DNA of 64,000 bases from Streptomyces sp. NBC_00258 (GTDB taxonomy: Bacteria > Actinomycetota > Actinomycetes > Streptomycetales > Streptomycetaceae), in assembly GCF_036182465.1 (NCBI RefSeq), contig NZ_CP108081.1, positions 7,998,001 to 8,062,000 of the forward strand, in the 5' to 3' direction. Below are positions 31,249 through 38,883 of this stretch, one piece after another. The position numbers and the translations under genes are program-made. How positions within the stretch are numbered: position 1 is the stretch's first letter; every line of letters begins with the position of its first letter. A model generated the notes under the pieces. That model saw nothing but the letters and a program-made list of their open reading frames with translations. It ran no database searches and was not told where the DNA came from.

Positions 31249-31286
31249 CCCGGGGCCCGCCTTGGGGGGTGGTGGCGGGCCCCGGG
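31249..31286 (-). terminator. Perfect 13-bp hairpin ending the recombination operon
   Basis: CCCGGGGCCCGCC and GGCGGGCCCCGGG arms (31,249-31,261 and 31,274-31,286), 12-base loop, in the 127-bp gap after the stop at 31,337 on the minus strand. Strong stem without T run. Confidence 0.75.
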
Positions 31287-31336
31287 GTGGCGGCCGCGGC
31301 GTAGGGGCGCCGTGAGCTCGGCCGCCGGTCTGGTGG

Positions 31337-31987
31337 TCAGGTGCGGTCGGCGATGGCGCGCAGCTGCTCGATGCCGGGCTGGCCCTTCTTCACGAGGGCG
31401 ATGGCAGCGGCGTACTCGGGGAAGGCGTCCTCGAGGTGCTCGGCGTGCGTCGTGTCGGCCGACGTCCAGAGGTCGAGCAGCTTGCTGGCGAAGGTGCTGG
31501 GGGGCCATCCGCCGAGGCGCTCCTGGAAGAGGACGTGCGCGGCGGCCTCGGCCCCGATGGTGGGCTCCGGGTTCTCTTCGAGAGCGAGGCTCATCTCGCG
31601 GGCGGCGGCGGCCCCGAGTCCCTCGACGAACGCGTCCCGGCCCTCGTCGCCGAGCCCGGGGGCGAACCCGAAGTGCACGCGGATGATGGGCGTGGGTCCG
31701 GCGTTGAGGGTGAACTGGTGGTCTTCTGGCTCCAGCCCGTCGGCGCCGAGTTCGACGGCCCATCGCGAGACGTCGGCGGCCTTGCCGAGCAGGTCGTCGA
31801 TCGCGCGGTGCGCCTTGTCGAAGTCGTCCTCGTCGAGCTGGTCCCACTGGAAGTCGTCCCGGCTGGGGATCTTGTGGCCTTCCATCTGCTCGCCGATGCC
31901 GGAGAAGTCGGGGTCCTCGGTGGCGGTCTTGTGCTGGCGCGCGGCCTCGGCGAGGAGGTCGGCGGTGGTGTACGCGTGGTCGGTCAT
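31337..31987 (-). CDS. Acidic early phage protein
   Basis: 216 residues, ATGA overlap with the preceding gene. Strongly acidic N-terminus (DDFQWDQLDEDDFDKAHRAIDDLLG) and a helical C-terminus (STFASKLLDLWTSADTTHAEHLEDAFPEYAAAI). Acidity could mean DNA mimicry, but there is no direct evidence. Last gene of the 38.4-31.3 kb overlapping operon. Confidence 0.68.
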   Translation of the reverse strand: MTDHAYTTADLLAEAARQHKTATEDPDFSGIGEQMEGHKIPSRDDFQWDQLDEDDFDKAHRAIDDLLGKAADVSRWAVELGADGLEPEDHQFTLNAGPTPIIRVHFGFAPGLGDEGRDAFVEGLGAAAAREMSLALEENPEPTIGAEAAAHVLFQERLGGWPPSTFASKLLDLWTSADTTHAEHLEDAFPEYAAAIALVKKGQPGIEQLRAIADRT

Positions 31988-32238
31988 GAGCGGGTCTGTC
32001 CGTTCTGGTGGTAGGCGTCGGCCGCTTCAGCGGCCTGGATGGCGAGGGCGGACTCGGCGCAGACCTTGTGTGCGTGATGGCGGCCGCGGTCGAGGAGCTG
32101 CGTGGGGAATCCGCAGTAGCGGCAGGGCCGCGGGCCGTCGTAGTCCCAGTGCGCGGAGGAGGTCCAGTCGAGGAGTTGGCCCGGCCGGTACTCGGCCTCG
32201 GGCTTCGGCGGCGCGCGGCGGCGCTGGCGGCCGGTCAC
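31984..32238 (-). CDS. Small zinc-finger-like protein
   Basis: 84 residues from a GTG fused to the previous stop. A CRYCGFPTQLLDRGRHHAHKVC arrangement (C-x2-C ... H ... H-x3-C) could bind zinc. The N-terminus is basic (VTGRQRRRAPPKPE). Coupled between an HNH-like gene and the acidic protein. Probably a nucleic acid-binding accessory. Confidence 0.65.
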   Translation of the reverse strand: MTGRQRRRAPPKPEAEYRPGQLLDWTSSAHWDYDGPRPCRYCGFPTQLLDRGRHHAHKVCAESALAIQAAEAADAYHQNGQTRS

Positions 32239-32684
32239 GCCGACGGTCCGAAGATGTCGGCGTACAGGGCGTCCACGCGCTTCTCCCGCGCACGATCCGC
32301 CCGGTCTCCGTGGTGCCCCGGCTTCACGCAGTGCTCGCGCCCGCAGGAAGGCAGGGCGTACCCGTCGGGGTCTCGGCCGTTGGCGATGCGGAAGGCGAGC
32401 CGGTAGCCGGTGTGGAGGACGCCACCGTGACGCAGCAGGGGCGTGCCCTCCGCGCCGTGGTGGCCCGTCCACTCCATGTGGTCGTCGTCGGTCGGCTTGA
32501 CCCGGCGCCAGAACAGGTCTTCCGGGGTGGCTGTGGGCCTCCGTCCGGGCTTGGACTTCGGGATGCCCAGGGCCTGCCGGGCGGGGCGCACGGTGGCGAT
32601 CGGGTCGACGCCGAGTTCACGGCCGATGGCTCGGTCGGAAAGGCCGGCGCGGAGCAGCTCGGCGACGTCGGCGCGGACGTTCAT
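32235..32684 (-). CDS. HNH-like endonuclease with N-terminal HTH
   Basis: 149 residues. An N-terminal HTH-like part (VAELLRAGLSDRAIGRELGVDPIATVRPARQ) precedes a Zn/HNH-like region (WTGHHGAEGTPLLRHGG then YRLAFRIANGRDPDGYALPSCGREHCVKPGHHGDR), where C...HC...H and the trailing His fit the HNH homing-type fold. It could be a free-standing HNH nuclease acting in packaging, recombination or exclusion. It lies beside RusA in the operon. The start fuses with the RusA stop (ATGA). Confidence 0.7.
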   Translation of the reverse strand: MNVRADVAELLRAGLSDRAIGRELGVDPIATVRPARQALGIPKSKPGRRPTATPEDLFWRRVKPTDDDHMEWTGHHGAEGTPLLRHGGVLHTGYRLAFRIANGRDPDGYALPSCGREHCVKPGHHGDRADRAREKRVDALYADIFGPSA

Positions 32685-33223
32685 CCGGTCACCGCCTCGT
32701 CGAGCGGCCAGACGCGGATCACACAGCCCGGCATCGACAGCACGTCCGGCACGTCCGTGCCCGCGTAGAACTTGCCGAGGCGGCCGTAGCCGACTACGCG
32801 GGCGTCGTCCGCCCACACGATCCCCTTCAGGGCGTCCTCGGTTGAGCGGAGGATCTTCGAGAGGTCGGGCATACCGTGCGGGCGTGGCGGTGCGGCGTCA
32901 CGCAGGAGGTGCGCGTTCCTGCCGGTGCGGTAGTGCCCCTTGGGCCGGGCGAACGTGAACACCATCGAGGCGACGAGCGGGCCGTCCAGCGGCGTCCAGT
33001 CGGTGAGCCCCTGCACGGCGTCGAGGGCGGCTTGCTTGACGTCCTGACGCCACGGCTTGACCTTCTTCGAGGACTCGATCATGACGCCGTTGCCGACGTG
33101 TCGCTTCGAGCCCTGCGGGGCGGGGAGACCGTAGACGGTGAGGGAGATTCCCGGGGTGGGCCGGGGCCCGGCCGCCGTGGTGGCGGCCGGGACCTCAGGC
33201 TCGAACAGTGCGGGCGTACTCAC
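32681..33223 (-). CDS. rusA: RusA-family Holliday junction resolvase
   Basis: 180 residues from a GTG fused to the previous stop. Family signals are a SLTVYGLPAPQGSKRHVGNG start, then VKPWRQDVKQAALDAV, and the catalytic core PDLSKILRSTEDALKGIVWADDARVV, with the conserved Asp residues (PDLSK, TEDAL, WADDARV) that bind magnesium. RusA dimers cut four-way junctions made during recombination-dependent replication. It acts downstream of the RecE-like and annealing proteins of the same operon. Length is typical. Confidence 0.9.
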   Translation of the reverse strand: MSTPALFEPEVPAATTAAGPRPTPGISLTVYGLPAPQGSKRHVGNGVMIESSKKVKPWRQDVKQAALDAVQGLTDWTPLDGPLVASMVFTFARPKGHYRTGRNAHLLRDAAPPRPHGMPDLSKILRSTEDALKGIVWADDARVVGYGRLGKFYAGTDVPDVLSMPGCVIRVWPLDEAVTG

Positions 33224-33678
33224 TCGCTGCTCGCCCACGCCGTGACCGCGGTACGAACGGCGTCCGCTCCCGACCAGTTCGGGGCGTACACCTCCGGCGG
33301 GGTGTCCCCCCAGAGCAGGGCCCGCACGGCGACTGCGACCGACGTCGGGTCGGCGTACCGGCCGAGGGTCGGCAAGAACTCCGGTTCGTGCTCCAACTCG
33401 CCGTGCGCCTTGCGAGGCGCCCACTGCCACTGCTCGGCGGGATGCTCCCAGACGAGGGTGATGCCGTCCTCGTGGGCCTCGGTGTTGAGCCCGGGGGCGT
33501 CACCGCCCCAGATGAGGACGGCGCTGAGCATGGTGGCCACGCCGGCGTCGGCGTCGGTGCGGTACCGGTCGATCTCGGCCTCGGAGGTCCATGCGTCGGT
33601 GGGTTCCAGGCCAGCAGCGGCGAGGGCGTCCACGACTGCGGTGATGTAGGGGTCGTGGGGCAGGGTGTGGGCGGTCAT
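33220..33678 (-). CDS. DUF6292-like phage protein
   Basis: 152 residues (ATGA overlap). Sequence pattern PYITAVVDALAAAGLEPTDAW ... ITLVWEHPAEQWQWAPRK ... YADPTSVAVAVRALL resembles a Streptomyces family of small proteins with a conserved WxxxxGW-like core (DUF6292). Function is unknown. Medium confidence on the family. Confidence 0.65.
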   Translation of the reverse strand: MTAHTLPHDPYITAVVDALAAAGLEPTDAWTSEAEIDRYRTDADAGVATMLSAVLIWGGDAPGLNTEAHEDGITLVWEHPAEQWQWAPRKAHGELEHEPEFLPTLGRYADPTSVAVAVRALLWGDTPPEVYAPNWSGADAVRTAVTAWASSE

Positions 33679-33932
33679 GAGTCCCCCTTGGTCGGTGTGC
33701 TGGTGAGCGGGTCGTGCATGGTGTGGGTCCGGCACGTCCAGCACTCCCGACCGCCGAGGCGGTAGAACGCGTGCAACGTGTCCCGCTTCTCGGCCGGGCA
33801 CCAGGCGAGGTCGTTGACCATGGCCTCGGCGGGCCGCATGAGGACGCCGAGCGGGACGGTCTCCTGTACGCGGCGCGGGCGGTGCTTCCCCGCAGGGGCG
33901 ACGATCTGGCGCAGAGCGCGGAGCGGCCTCAC
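33675..33932 (-). CDS. Small Cys-rich early protein
   Basis: 85 residues from a GTG fused to the previous stop (GTGA). The segment NDLAWCPAEKRDTLHAFYRL followed by CWTC and a His forms a plausible zinc knuckle. The N-terminus is basic. No family recognised. Confidence 0.62.
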   Translation of the reverse strand: MRPLRALRQIVAPAGKHRPRRVQETVPLGVLMRPAEAMVNDLAWCPAEKRDTLHAFYRLGGRECWTCRTHTMHDPLTSTPTKGDS

Positions 33933-34843
33933 GACTCTGCCCCCGCGCCCGGCTGACGAGCGGCCGGCCACTGCCCACCCTCGGCCGCCTGCTCCGGTGC
34001 TGCCGGGCTGCTGTGCTCGCTGGCCTGCCGGGTGATCTCGGCGGCCGTCACGCGCTGCTGCGGGAACTCCTCGTCGACCGTGACCTCACCTCGGCGGATC
34101 GACTCCGAGATGATGGACAGCTGGCCGAGGTCGAGGTTCGTCCACTTCCCCGACGCGCGGCCGGACCGGTTCTCCTCCAGCTGCTCGACGGTGACGCCGA
34201 GGGCCTCGAAGTGGGCGATGCAGTCCGCGGTGCGCTGCGCGAGGGGCTTGTCTCCCTGGCCGTTCTCCACGGTGTTCGTGGCGATCGTCTTCGCCTGCTC
34301 GCGGAACCAGTCCGGGAGCACACTGAAGATCATTTCCCTGAGCCTTCGGGCGCCGTTGTTGCTGTTGTTCTCGTAGACGTCCCGCGGGTCCTCCAGCCGG
34401 GTCCCACCGTTGTCCTTCGTCCACCTGGTGTGCGGCACGATGAACGTCGTGGACGCGCGCTCGTTGGTCTCCAGGTCCCACGCCCACGCCTGCATTTCCG
34501 ACTCGCCGTTGGCGTCGTCGCGGCGCAACTCATGGACGCCGTAATGGATGTTCGTCCAGCAGCGGGCCAGCTCCTTCGCGAACTGGATCGTCTCGCCGGA
34601 CACGTTGGACGTGCCGCGGCGGAAGCGGAAGAAGCTGCGGACGGCGAGGGTGTGCTGGGCGAAGCCGGTGCGCATCTTCTGGACGGCGAGGGCCTCGTTC
34701 CGCGGGAACTGGCGGGCGACGATCACGGCGGCCTGCACCTCGGCGACTGCACGGGACTGCTCAACCGCCGTGCCCTGCCCGACAAACGCAGGGGCAGGCG
34801 CGGCCGGGACGGCGAACTGGTGCTGCTCGACGGGGAAATTCAC
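33929..34843 (-). CDS. Putative single-strand annealing / recombination protein paired with RecE-like nuclease
   Basis: 304 residues from a GTG fused to the nuclease stop (GTGA). The conserved core is QKMRTGFAQHTLAVRSFFRF ... AWAWDLETNERASTTFIVPHTRW ... LEDPRDVYENNSNNGARRLREMIFSVLPDWF. Proteins with the 'AWDxETN...GARRLR' pattern occur next to phage exonucleases. The pairing suggests it does the job of a RecT/Erf-type annealing protein, but I do not recognise classic RecT motifs, so this is inference from context. The C-terminus is disordered (AAPEQAAEGGQWPAARQPG). Confidence 0.68.
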   Translation of the reverse strand: MNFPVEQHQFAVPAAPAPAFVGQGTAVEQSRAVAEVQAAVIVARQFPRNEALAVQKMRTGFAQHTLAVRSFFRFRRGTSNVSGETIQFAKELARCWTNIHYGVHELRRDDANGESEMQAWAWDLETNERASTTFIVPHTRWTKDNGGTRLEDPRDVYENNSNNGARRLREMIFSVLPDWFREQAKTIATNTVENGQGDKPLAQRTADCIAHFEALGVTVEQLEENRSGRASGKWTNLDLGQLSIISESIRRGEVTVDEEFPQQRVTAAEITRQASEHSSPAAPEQAAEGGQWPAARQPGAGAES

Positions 34844-35730
34844 AGGTACTCCAAGGTGTCGCGGGTCTCCGCGTAGGGAGGCAGGGAGACGGGAACGACG
34901 TCGTCGCTGTAGCCGGGCCAGTAGCCGGACGCGGTGCACTCGGCGAAGGTCTCCAGCGCGCGCCGGTTGCGGGCGGCGCCGATCCGCCGGGACGTGGCGT
35001 TCACCTCGATGACGGTGATCACGTACGGGGCGGTCTTCTCCTGGCAGACGAAGACGAACGCAGCGTCGTCGTCCGCGATCCCGAGCGCCTTCGCGCCGGA
35101 TCGGTAGGTGTCGTCCTGCTGGTGGTAGCCGTACTCGTCGATGTCCTTCGCGAGCTTCTCGGGGTTCGCCGAGCGGCACGTCTTGTAGTCCGGGATGATC
35201 AGCCGCCCGGAGCGCGGGTTCGGCAGCCAGTCGAGGCGGGCCCGCCGCATGACGCCCGTGCGGTCATCGCGCCAGAACAGGGACTGCTCCGGCTTGCCGC
35301 GCTCGGGGTCGAACAGCAGGGAGGCGACGGGGTGGCGGCGCAGCGCGTCCGCCATGTCGTGCACCTGCTGGTAGTCGACCGGCTTCAGCGGGATCTCGCC
35401 AGCCTCGCGGGCCTCGGCCACGTCAGCCTTCGCGACCTTCGTCGTCCACATCTCGTGCTCGATCAGCCGGAGCGCGGGCCCCTCGCCGAGCACGAGCTTG
35501 TGGGCGGCGTTGCCGATGTCCCACACCTTCTTCGGCGCCTGCGGGTGGTCCTGCTCGTACCGGAAGATCGCCGGGCACGAGGGCGGCAGAAGCTTCCGCG
35601 CACCGCTCGACGACAGCGCGTACCGGTGCGAGTGGTACGTCTCGTTGTCCATGTCGTAGATGCCGGGCTCGGTGATGGGAGCCGGGCCGGCGGCCGAGGC
35701 CGGAGCCTCGGCCTGCACGGTTGTCGTCAT
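34840..35730 (-). CDS. RecE-like PD-(D/E)XK exonuclease
   Basis: 296 residues. The nuclease core shows the RecE/exodeoxyribonuclease VIII-like pattern: SSSGARKLLPPSCPAIF at ~40, GNAAHKLVLGE (H77), RARLDWLP (D167), LIIPDYKTC (D181 and K183), and YGYHQQDDTY (Q204/Q205). These residues would bind metal and the phosphate. The product would digest one strand to give 3' ends for annealing by the next gene's product. ATGA overlaps on both sides. Length matches phage RecE-like domains. Confidence 0.88.
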   Translation of the reverse strand: MTTTVQAEAPASAAGPAPITEPGIYDMDNETYHSHRYALSSSGARKLLPPSCPAIFRYEQDHPQAPKKVWDIGNAAHKLVLGEGPALRLIEHEMWTTKVAKADVAEAREAGEIPLKPVDYQQVHDMADALRRHPVASLLFDPERGKPEQSLFWRDDRTGVMRRARLDWLPNPRSGRLIIPDYKTCRSANPEKLAKDIDEYGYHQQDDTYRSGAKALGIADDDAAFVFVCQEKTAPYVITVIEVNATSRRIGAARNRRALETFAECTASGYWPGYSDDVVPVSLPPYAETRDTLEYL

Positions 35731-36215
35731 CGGGCAGCGCCCTTCCTGGTCTCAGCGGGTGTGTAGAAGCGGCGCGGAGTGCCGTCGCCGTGCCGGTCGA
35801 GGTGCCCGTCGCGGTGAAGAGCAGCGAGGTAGCGGCGGACGCTCGCGCGGAGGACATGCGTTCCGGCGATCTGGTGCCATGTGCGCCTGGTGCGGCCGGT
35901 GGTCCACTCGCCGCCCTCTGTGCGGATCGCCTCCAGGACGAGCTGGCGGGTGTTGCGCACCGGGTGGGGACAGTTGGGGTCCCCGCTGAGCCGGTAGAAG
36001 CGGACGCCTCGATGCTCAGCGGGTACGAGGCGCCCGCGTCGGGCGAGATCCCGGAGGTCGCGGCGCGCGGTGTTCCGGCTGATGTCCTTCCACGGCGACG
36101 CTGCGTAGATCCTCAGCGCCAGGCCGGTGGTGACGAGGCATCCCTTGTTCCGCACGACCGCCAGGAGGAAGGTGCGGCGGGTCTCGACGTCCATTGCGTC
36201 GATCGCGGCAGTCAT
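35727..36215 (-). CDS. Winged-helix-like early protein
   Basis: 162 residues starting MTAAIDAMDVETRRTFLLAV in an ATGA overlap. Two helix-turn-helix/winged segments are visible: ARRDLRDLARRGRLVPAEHRGVRFYRL (~45-75) and RRYLAALHRDGHLDRHGDGTPRRFY (~125-155). Each ends in a 'wing' with aromatic residues. It could be a DNA-binding regulator or replication accessory. Confidence 0.7.
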   Translation of the reverse strand: MTAAIDAMDVETRRTFLLAVVRNKGCLVTTGLALRIYAASPWKDISRNTARRDLRDLARRGRLVPAEHRGVRFYRLSGDPNCPHPVRNTRQLVLEAIRTEGGEWTTGRTRRTWHQIAGTHVLRASVRRYLAALHRDGHLDRHGDGTPRRFYTPAETRKGAAR

Positions 36216-36901
36216 CGGGCGCCGCCCTCCTGGCCGAGGGCGTCGGCGATCTGGTGGATCTCCCAGTCGCTCTCGGGGTACGCGCACTCGGTCCACTCGC
36301 CGTGGAAGTGCTTCCAGCCGAGGGCCGTGCGCTCACCGGTGCCGGGGTGGGTGGTGATGGCGTCGCAGCGGAACCGCCAGTCGGTGGTGTCGCCGGGCTC
36401 CGTGTACGTGCGGCCGACCTCGAAGAAGTCGGGAGTGGCCGTCGCCGCCGAAGCGGTGGCCTTCTCCTCGACGAGCCCCGCCCGCTCGATCACAGCCATC
36501 GCGGCAGCCAGATACTGCGACACGAGGAGCAGCGCCCTCGGCAGGTCATCGCTCAGCGGCCAGTGGCCGCCACGGGATCCGATGACGTGCAGCTCGTGCC
36601 GGGCGGCGGCGCCCTTCAGCCACGACAACTCGCGAGCCGTGAGCGGTCCACCGGACCCGTTGCGGATCTCGGTGATCCGGTCGTCCGTCGGGACCGATGC
36701 CGGGCACCACGTGGGGTGCGGAGTCTCGTCGCAGACGCACGGGCGGACGGCGTAGGAAGTGGCCGCATCCGCAGGGGCGGTGACCTCGGCGAGCACCTCG
36801 GCGCGGTATGCGTCGAGCTTCTGCTTCAGGTCCGAGAGAGTTCCGAGAGGAGCGGTGTCGGCCCGTCCGTACTCGTCGATCAGCTCGTCGCGGGCACTCA
36901 T
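36212..36901 (-). CDS. Early phage protein with conserved C-terminal domain
   Basis: 229 residues (ATGA overlap). The N-terminus is a helix (SDLKQKLDAYRAEVLAEV). A Cys-containing part (CVCDETPHPTWC) and a helical middle follow. The C-terminal segment FFEVGRTYTEPGDTTDWRFRC ... GWKHFHGEWTECAYPESDW recurs in Streptomyces phage and plasmid proteins of unknown function. Confidence 0.68.
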   Translation of the reverse strand: MSARDELIDEYGRADTAPLGTLSDLKQKLDAYRAEVLAEVTAPADAATSYAVRPCVCDETPHPTWCPASVPTDDRITEIRNGSGGPLTARELSWLKGAAARHELHVIGSRGGHWPLSDDLPRALLLVSQYLAAAMAVIERAGLVEEKATASAATATPDFFEVGRTYTEPGDTTDWRFRCDAITTHPGTGERTALGWKHFHGEWTECAYPESDWEIHQIADALGQEGGAR

Positions 36902-37011
36902 CGGCGGCCTCGCTTCCACAGCGCGACCGTCTTCGGGATGTCCACCGCGGCGAACACGAGGAAGATGACCCACAGCACCGCAGCCCAGAAGAGTCCCTCG
37001 ACGACGCTCAC
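36898..37011 (-). CDS. 37-residue single-pass membrane mini-protein
   Basis: GTG fused to the upstream stop (GTGA) and stop fused to the downstream ATG (ATGA). The sequence is MSVVEGLFWAAVLWVIFLVF followed by AAVDIPKTVALWKRGRR: one membrane helix and a basic end. Start/stop fusion on both sides makes translation likely. It could affect membrane or host proteins; no family is known. Confidence 0.6.
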   Translation of the reverse strand: MSVVEGLFWAAVLWVIFLVFAAVDIPKTVALWKRGRR

Positions 37012-37733
37012 TCGTCGGCCTCCGCGTCATACTCGGAGGCGATCTCCAGCGCGGTCACGATGTAGCCGGTGACGATCTCCTTGCGGCCGACCGTGGCGAC
37101 CAGCTCATCGATTCCGTCCTCGTCGTCCTCGATCCAGTCGAGTACGGCCGTCGGCTTCTCGCGGAGCATGAGCGTGTCGCAGTGCAGGCGAGCCGCATCC
37201 TTGTTCCGGTAGCGGCCGAGGACGATCGCGTCGTGCGACGCCCGGTACACCGTCAGCGGGGGCTCCTCCGCGAGGAACTCGGCCACCTTCGGGAACTGAG
37301 CGTCGACCGAACGGCGGACGGCCTCCAGCTCGACGACCCGGGCCCGCTCAGCGTTAGCGATCCGCTCCAACTTGGTGATCTTCTGTGCCTGGCGCGCAAC
37401 CGTGGCAACCGCCTCGGCGATACGCGTCCGCAGCTGCTCGTTCTCTGCCTCAACATCGACCAGCCGACGGAGCACAGGGCCCATCCGCTCGCCCATGTAC
37501 GAGGAGAGGTTGAGGCAGTAGAAGTCCTCCCACTTCGGGTGGTCGTGCTCGCGCCGGTTGCGGACCGACTCGCCGAACGACACCAGCAGGGACGACGCCG
37601 CAGGCTTGGCGGCCCCGATCAGGCTGAGGACCATGTCCCGCTCCTGCGGCGTGAGACGCTCCGGTCCCACCGGCATCGGGAGCGCGCCCAACTCGCGCAC
37701 TGCCTCCGCTGCGTTCGTGATGGGCTCGCTCAT
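37008..37733 (-). CDS. Coiled-coil early protein
   Basis: 241 residues. The N-terminus is helical (LTPQERDMVLSLIGAAKPAAS). A long coiled coil runs from ~95 to ~150 (DVEAENEQLRTRIAEAVATV, RQAQKITKLERIANAERAR). A compact C-terminal alpha/beta part follows (RASHDAIVLGRYRNKDAARL). No family recognised. Overlaps both neighbours by start/stop fusion. Confidence 0.7.
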   Translation of the reverse strand: MSEPITNAAEAVRELGALPMPVGPERLTPQERDMVLSLIGAAKPAASSLLVSFGESVRNRREHDHPKWEDFYCLNLSSYMGERMGPVLRRLVDVEAENEQLRTRIAEAVATVARQAQKITKLERIANAERARVVELEAVRRSVDAQFPKVAEFLAEEPPLTVYRASHDAIVLGRYRNKDAARLHCDTLMLREKPTAVLDWIEDDEDGIDELVATVGRKEIVTGYIVTALEIASEYDAEADE

Positions 37734-38161
37734 GCCGAGACCTCCGCAGCGTCCGCCGCGGCCTCAAGCACCGCGACAGCCGACTCCGTGGTCCGCCCCT
37801 CGACGTCACCCCACGCGGCGACGTGCACCTCCAGGTAATACGGCTCGTCGTTCCACGCAGGCTCGCCGTCCACCTCCAGACGACCGGCCAGCACCTTCAC
37901 CGCCAGCTCCGACAGCGGCGTCTCGCGGTGCGGGTTGTCGCCGTGCGGCGAGGCCACGCAGCGCAGGGCCGCCACGATCGACAGGGGCCGCGTCGAGTGC
38001 GGGGTCTTGGTGCGGCGGTCGAACGGGTCGGGGCAGTAGTCGCCCTGGTGGTGGCCGTTCGCCACGATCAGGCGAGCCGCCGCACGGAACGCTGCGGGCA
38101 GGTTCATGGACCGGACCGGAAGCGGTGGCGAGATGGGTCGGGCGGTAGTCTCCGTGGTCAC
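37730..38161 (-). CDS. Small early protein with HQGxYC motif
   Basis: 143 residues if the GTG at 38,161 is used, with GAGG five bases upstream. Upstream alternatives exist but lack a site. The segment LPAAFRAAARLIVANGHHQGDYCPDPFD followed by LSIVAALRCVASPHG is similar to the DUF6197-like small proteins of Streptomyces (helix, HQG, Cys). Function is unknown. Confidence 0.62.
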   Translation of the reverse strand: MTTETTARPISPPLPVRSMNLPAAFRAAARLIVANGHHQGDYCPDPFDRRTKTPHSTRPLSIVAALRCVASPHGDNPHRETPLSELAVKVLAGRLEVDGEPAWNDEPYYLEVHVAAWGDVEGRTTESAVAVLEAAADAAEVSA

Positions 38162-38248
38162 GGTGACCTCGATTTCTGTAGGTGGTTGAGGCGCCGGTCG
38201 AGGGGCTGCCAGGCCGGGAAGTCGGGCGGCCCTTCGGCGCATCTGGGA

Positions 38249-38425
38249 TCAGGCGGCGCGGTCGGCCGGCCTGGAGTCCACGCGCGGGGCGATGGCGGGA
38301 CGGGTGAGAATCCGACGCAGGTCATCGATGACCTCGGGGCCGGGCTCAGGCGCCTCGTCGACGCGCTCGTGGATCTGTGCGATGACGACGTCGCCGAGAA
38401 GCGCGCGGCGTTCAGCGGCCGTCAT
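38249..38425 (-). CDS. 58-residue early protein
   Basis: The ATG is fused to the HTH gene stop (ATGA). It reads MTAAERRALLGDVVIAQIHE and continues with RVDEAPEPGPEVIDDLRRIL, a charged helical mini-protein. It lies directly after the HTH gene at 38,422, so the two are likely co-translated as the first products of the early transcript. Confidence 0.6.
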   Translation of the reverse strand: MTAAERRALLGDVVIAQIHERVDEAPEPGPEVIDDLRRILTRPAIAPRVDSRPADRAA

Positions 38426-38646
38426 GCCGCAGCCTCGATCTGTACGCGCTCCATCAGCTTGCGAATGTCCAGGTCATATGCCTCGACGAGGCGCATAGCC
38501 GAGTTCAGGTCAGGCTGCGCTTCGCCGCTGAGGATCCGGTACACGGACGACTCGGCGATGCCGGTACGGCGGGAGATCTTGTAGCCGCTGCCGTCGCCAC
38601 GGGCTTCTGTCATCTCCAGCAGCTTGTCGACGTTCAGACGGAACAC
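38422..38646 (-). CDS. Cro/C1-type HTH regulator, first gene of the early operon
   Basis: 74 residues from a GTG with AGGAG nine bases upstream; an earlier in-frame ATG at 38,727 would place the start inside the operator palindrome, so the GTG is preferred. The HTH is SGYKISRRTGIAESSVYRILSGEAQPDLNSAMRLVEAYDL. It diverges from the plus-strand repressor at 38,884 and shares the palindromic region between them. By analogy this is the Cro-like partner; which one maintains lysogeny is not shown by the sequence. Confidence 0.8.
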   Translation of the reverse strand: MFRLNVDKLLEMTEARGDGSGYKISRRTGIAESSVYRILSGEAQPDLNSAMRLVEAYDLDIRKLMERVQIEAAA

Positions 38647-38708
38647 GTACTCACTCCTCCCGGTGCAGGTAGCAGGGGGTTCCTTGCTCACGAGGCAGAC
38701 TCTTCCAT

Positions 38709-38868
38709 GAATCTCCCTCCCTAGCAAGGGAGCTTGCGCGCTAGGGAGGGAGATTCTTTAGGTCGAACATGCGTTCTAACACTGGAGTGAGCAGTGTTAA
38801 TGCAGGTGGGTGGCCTAATGGTCACCCTTGCGATGGAGGGATTTTCTGGCTACTCCCTACCTAGGGAG
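38709..38868. promoter_or_regulatory. Divergent operator/promoter region of the genetic switch
   Basis: A perfect 17-bp inverted repeat (GAATCTCCCTCCCTAGC at 38,709-38,725 and GCTAGGGAGGGAGATTC at 38,740-38,756) surrounds a CTCCCTAGCAAGGGAG site (38,717-38,732). A matching site CTCCCTACCTAGGGAG (38,853-38,868) lies at the other end, next to the plus-strand repressor start. The sites share a CTCCCTA-N2-TAGGGAG pattern, as expected for a dimeric HTH repressor. Confidence 0.8.
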
Positions 38869-38883
38869 CTACAGTTCTTGGAC

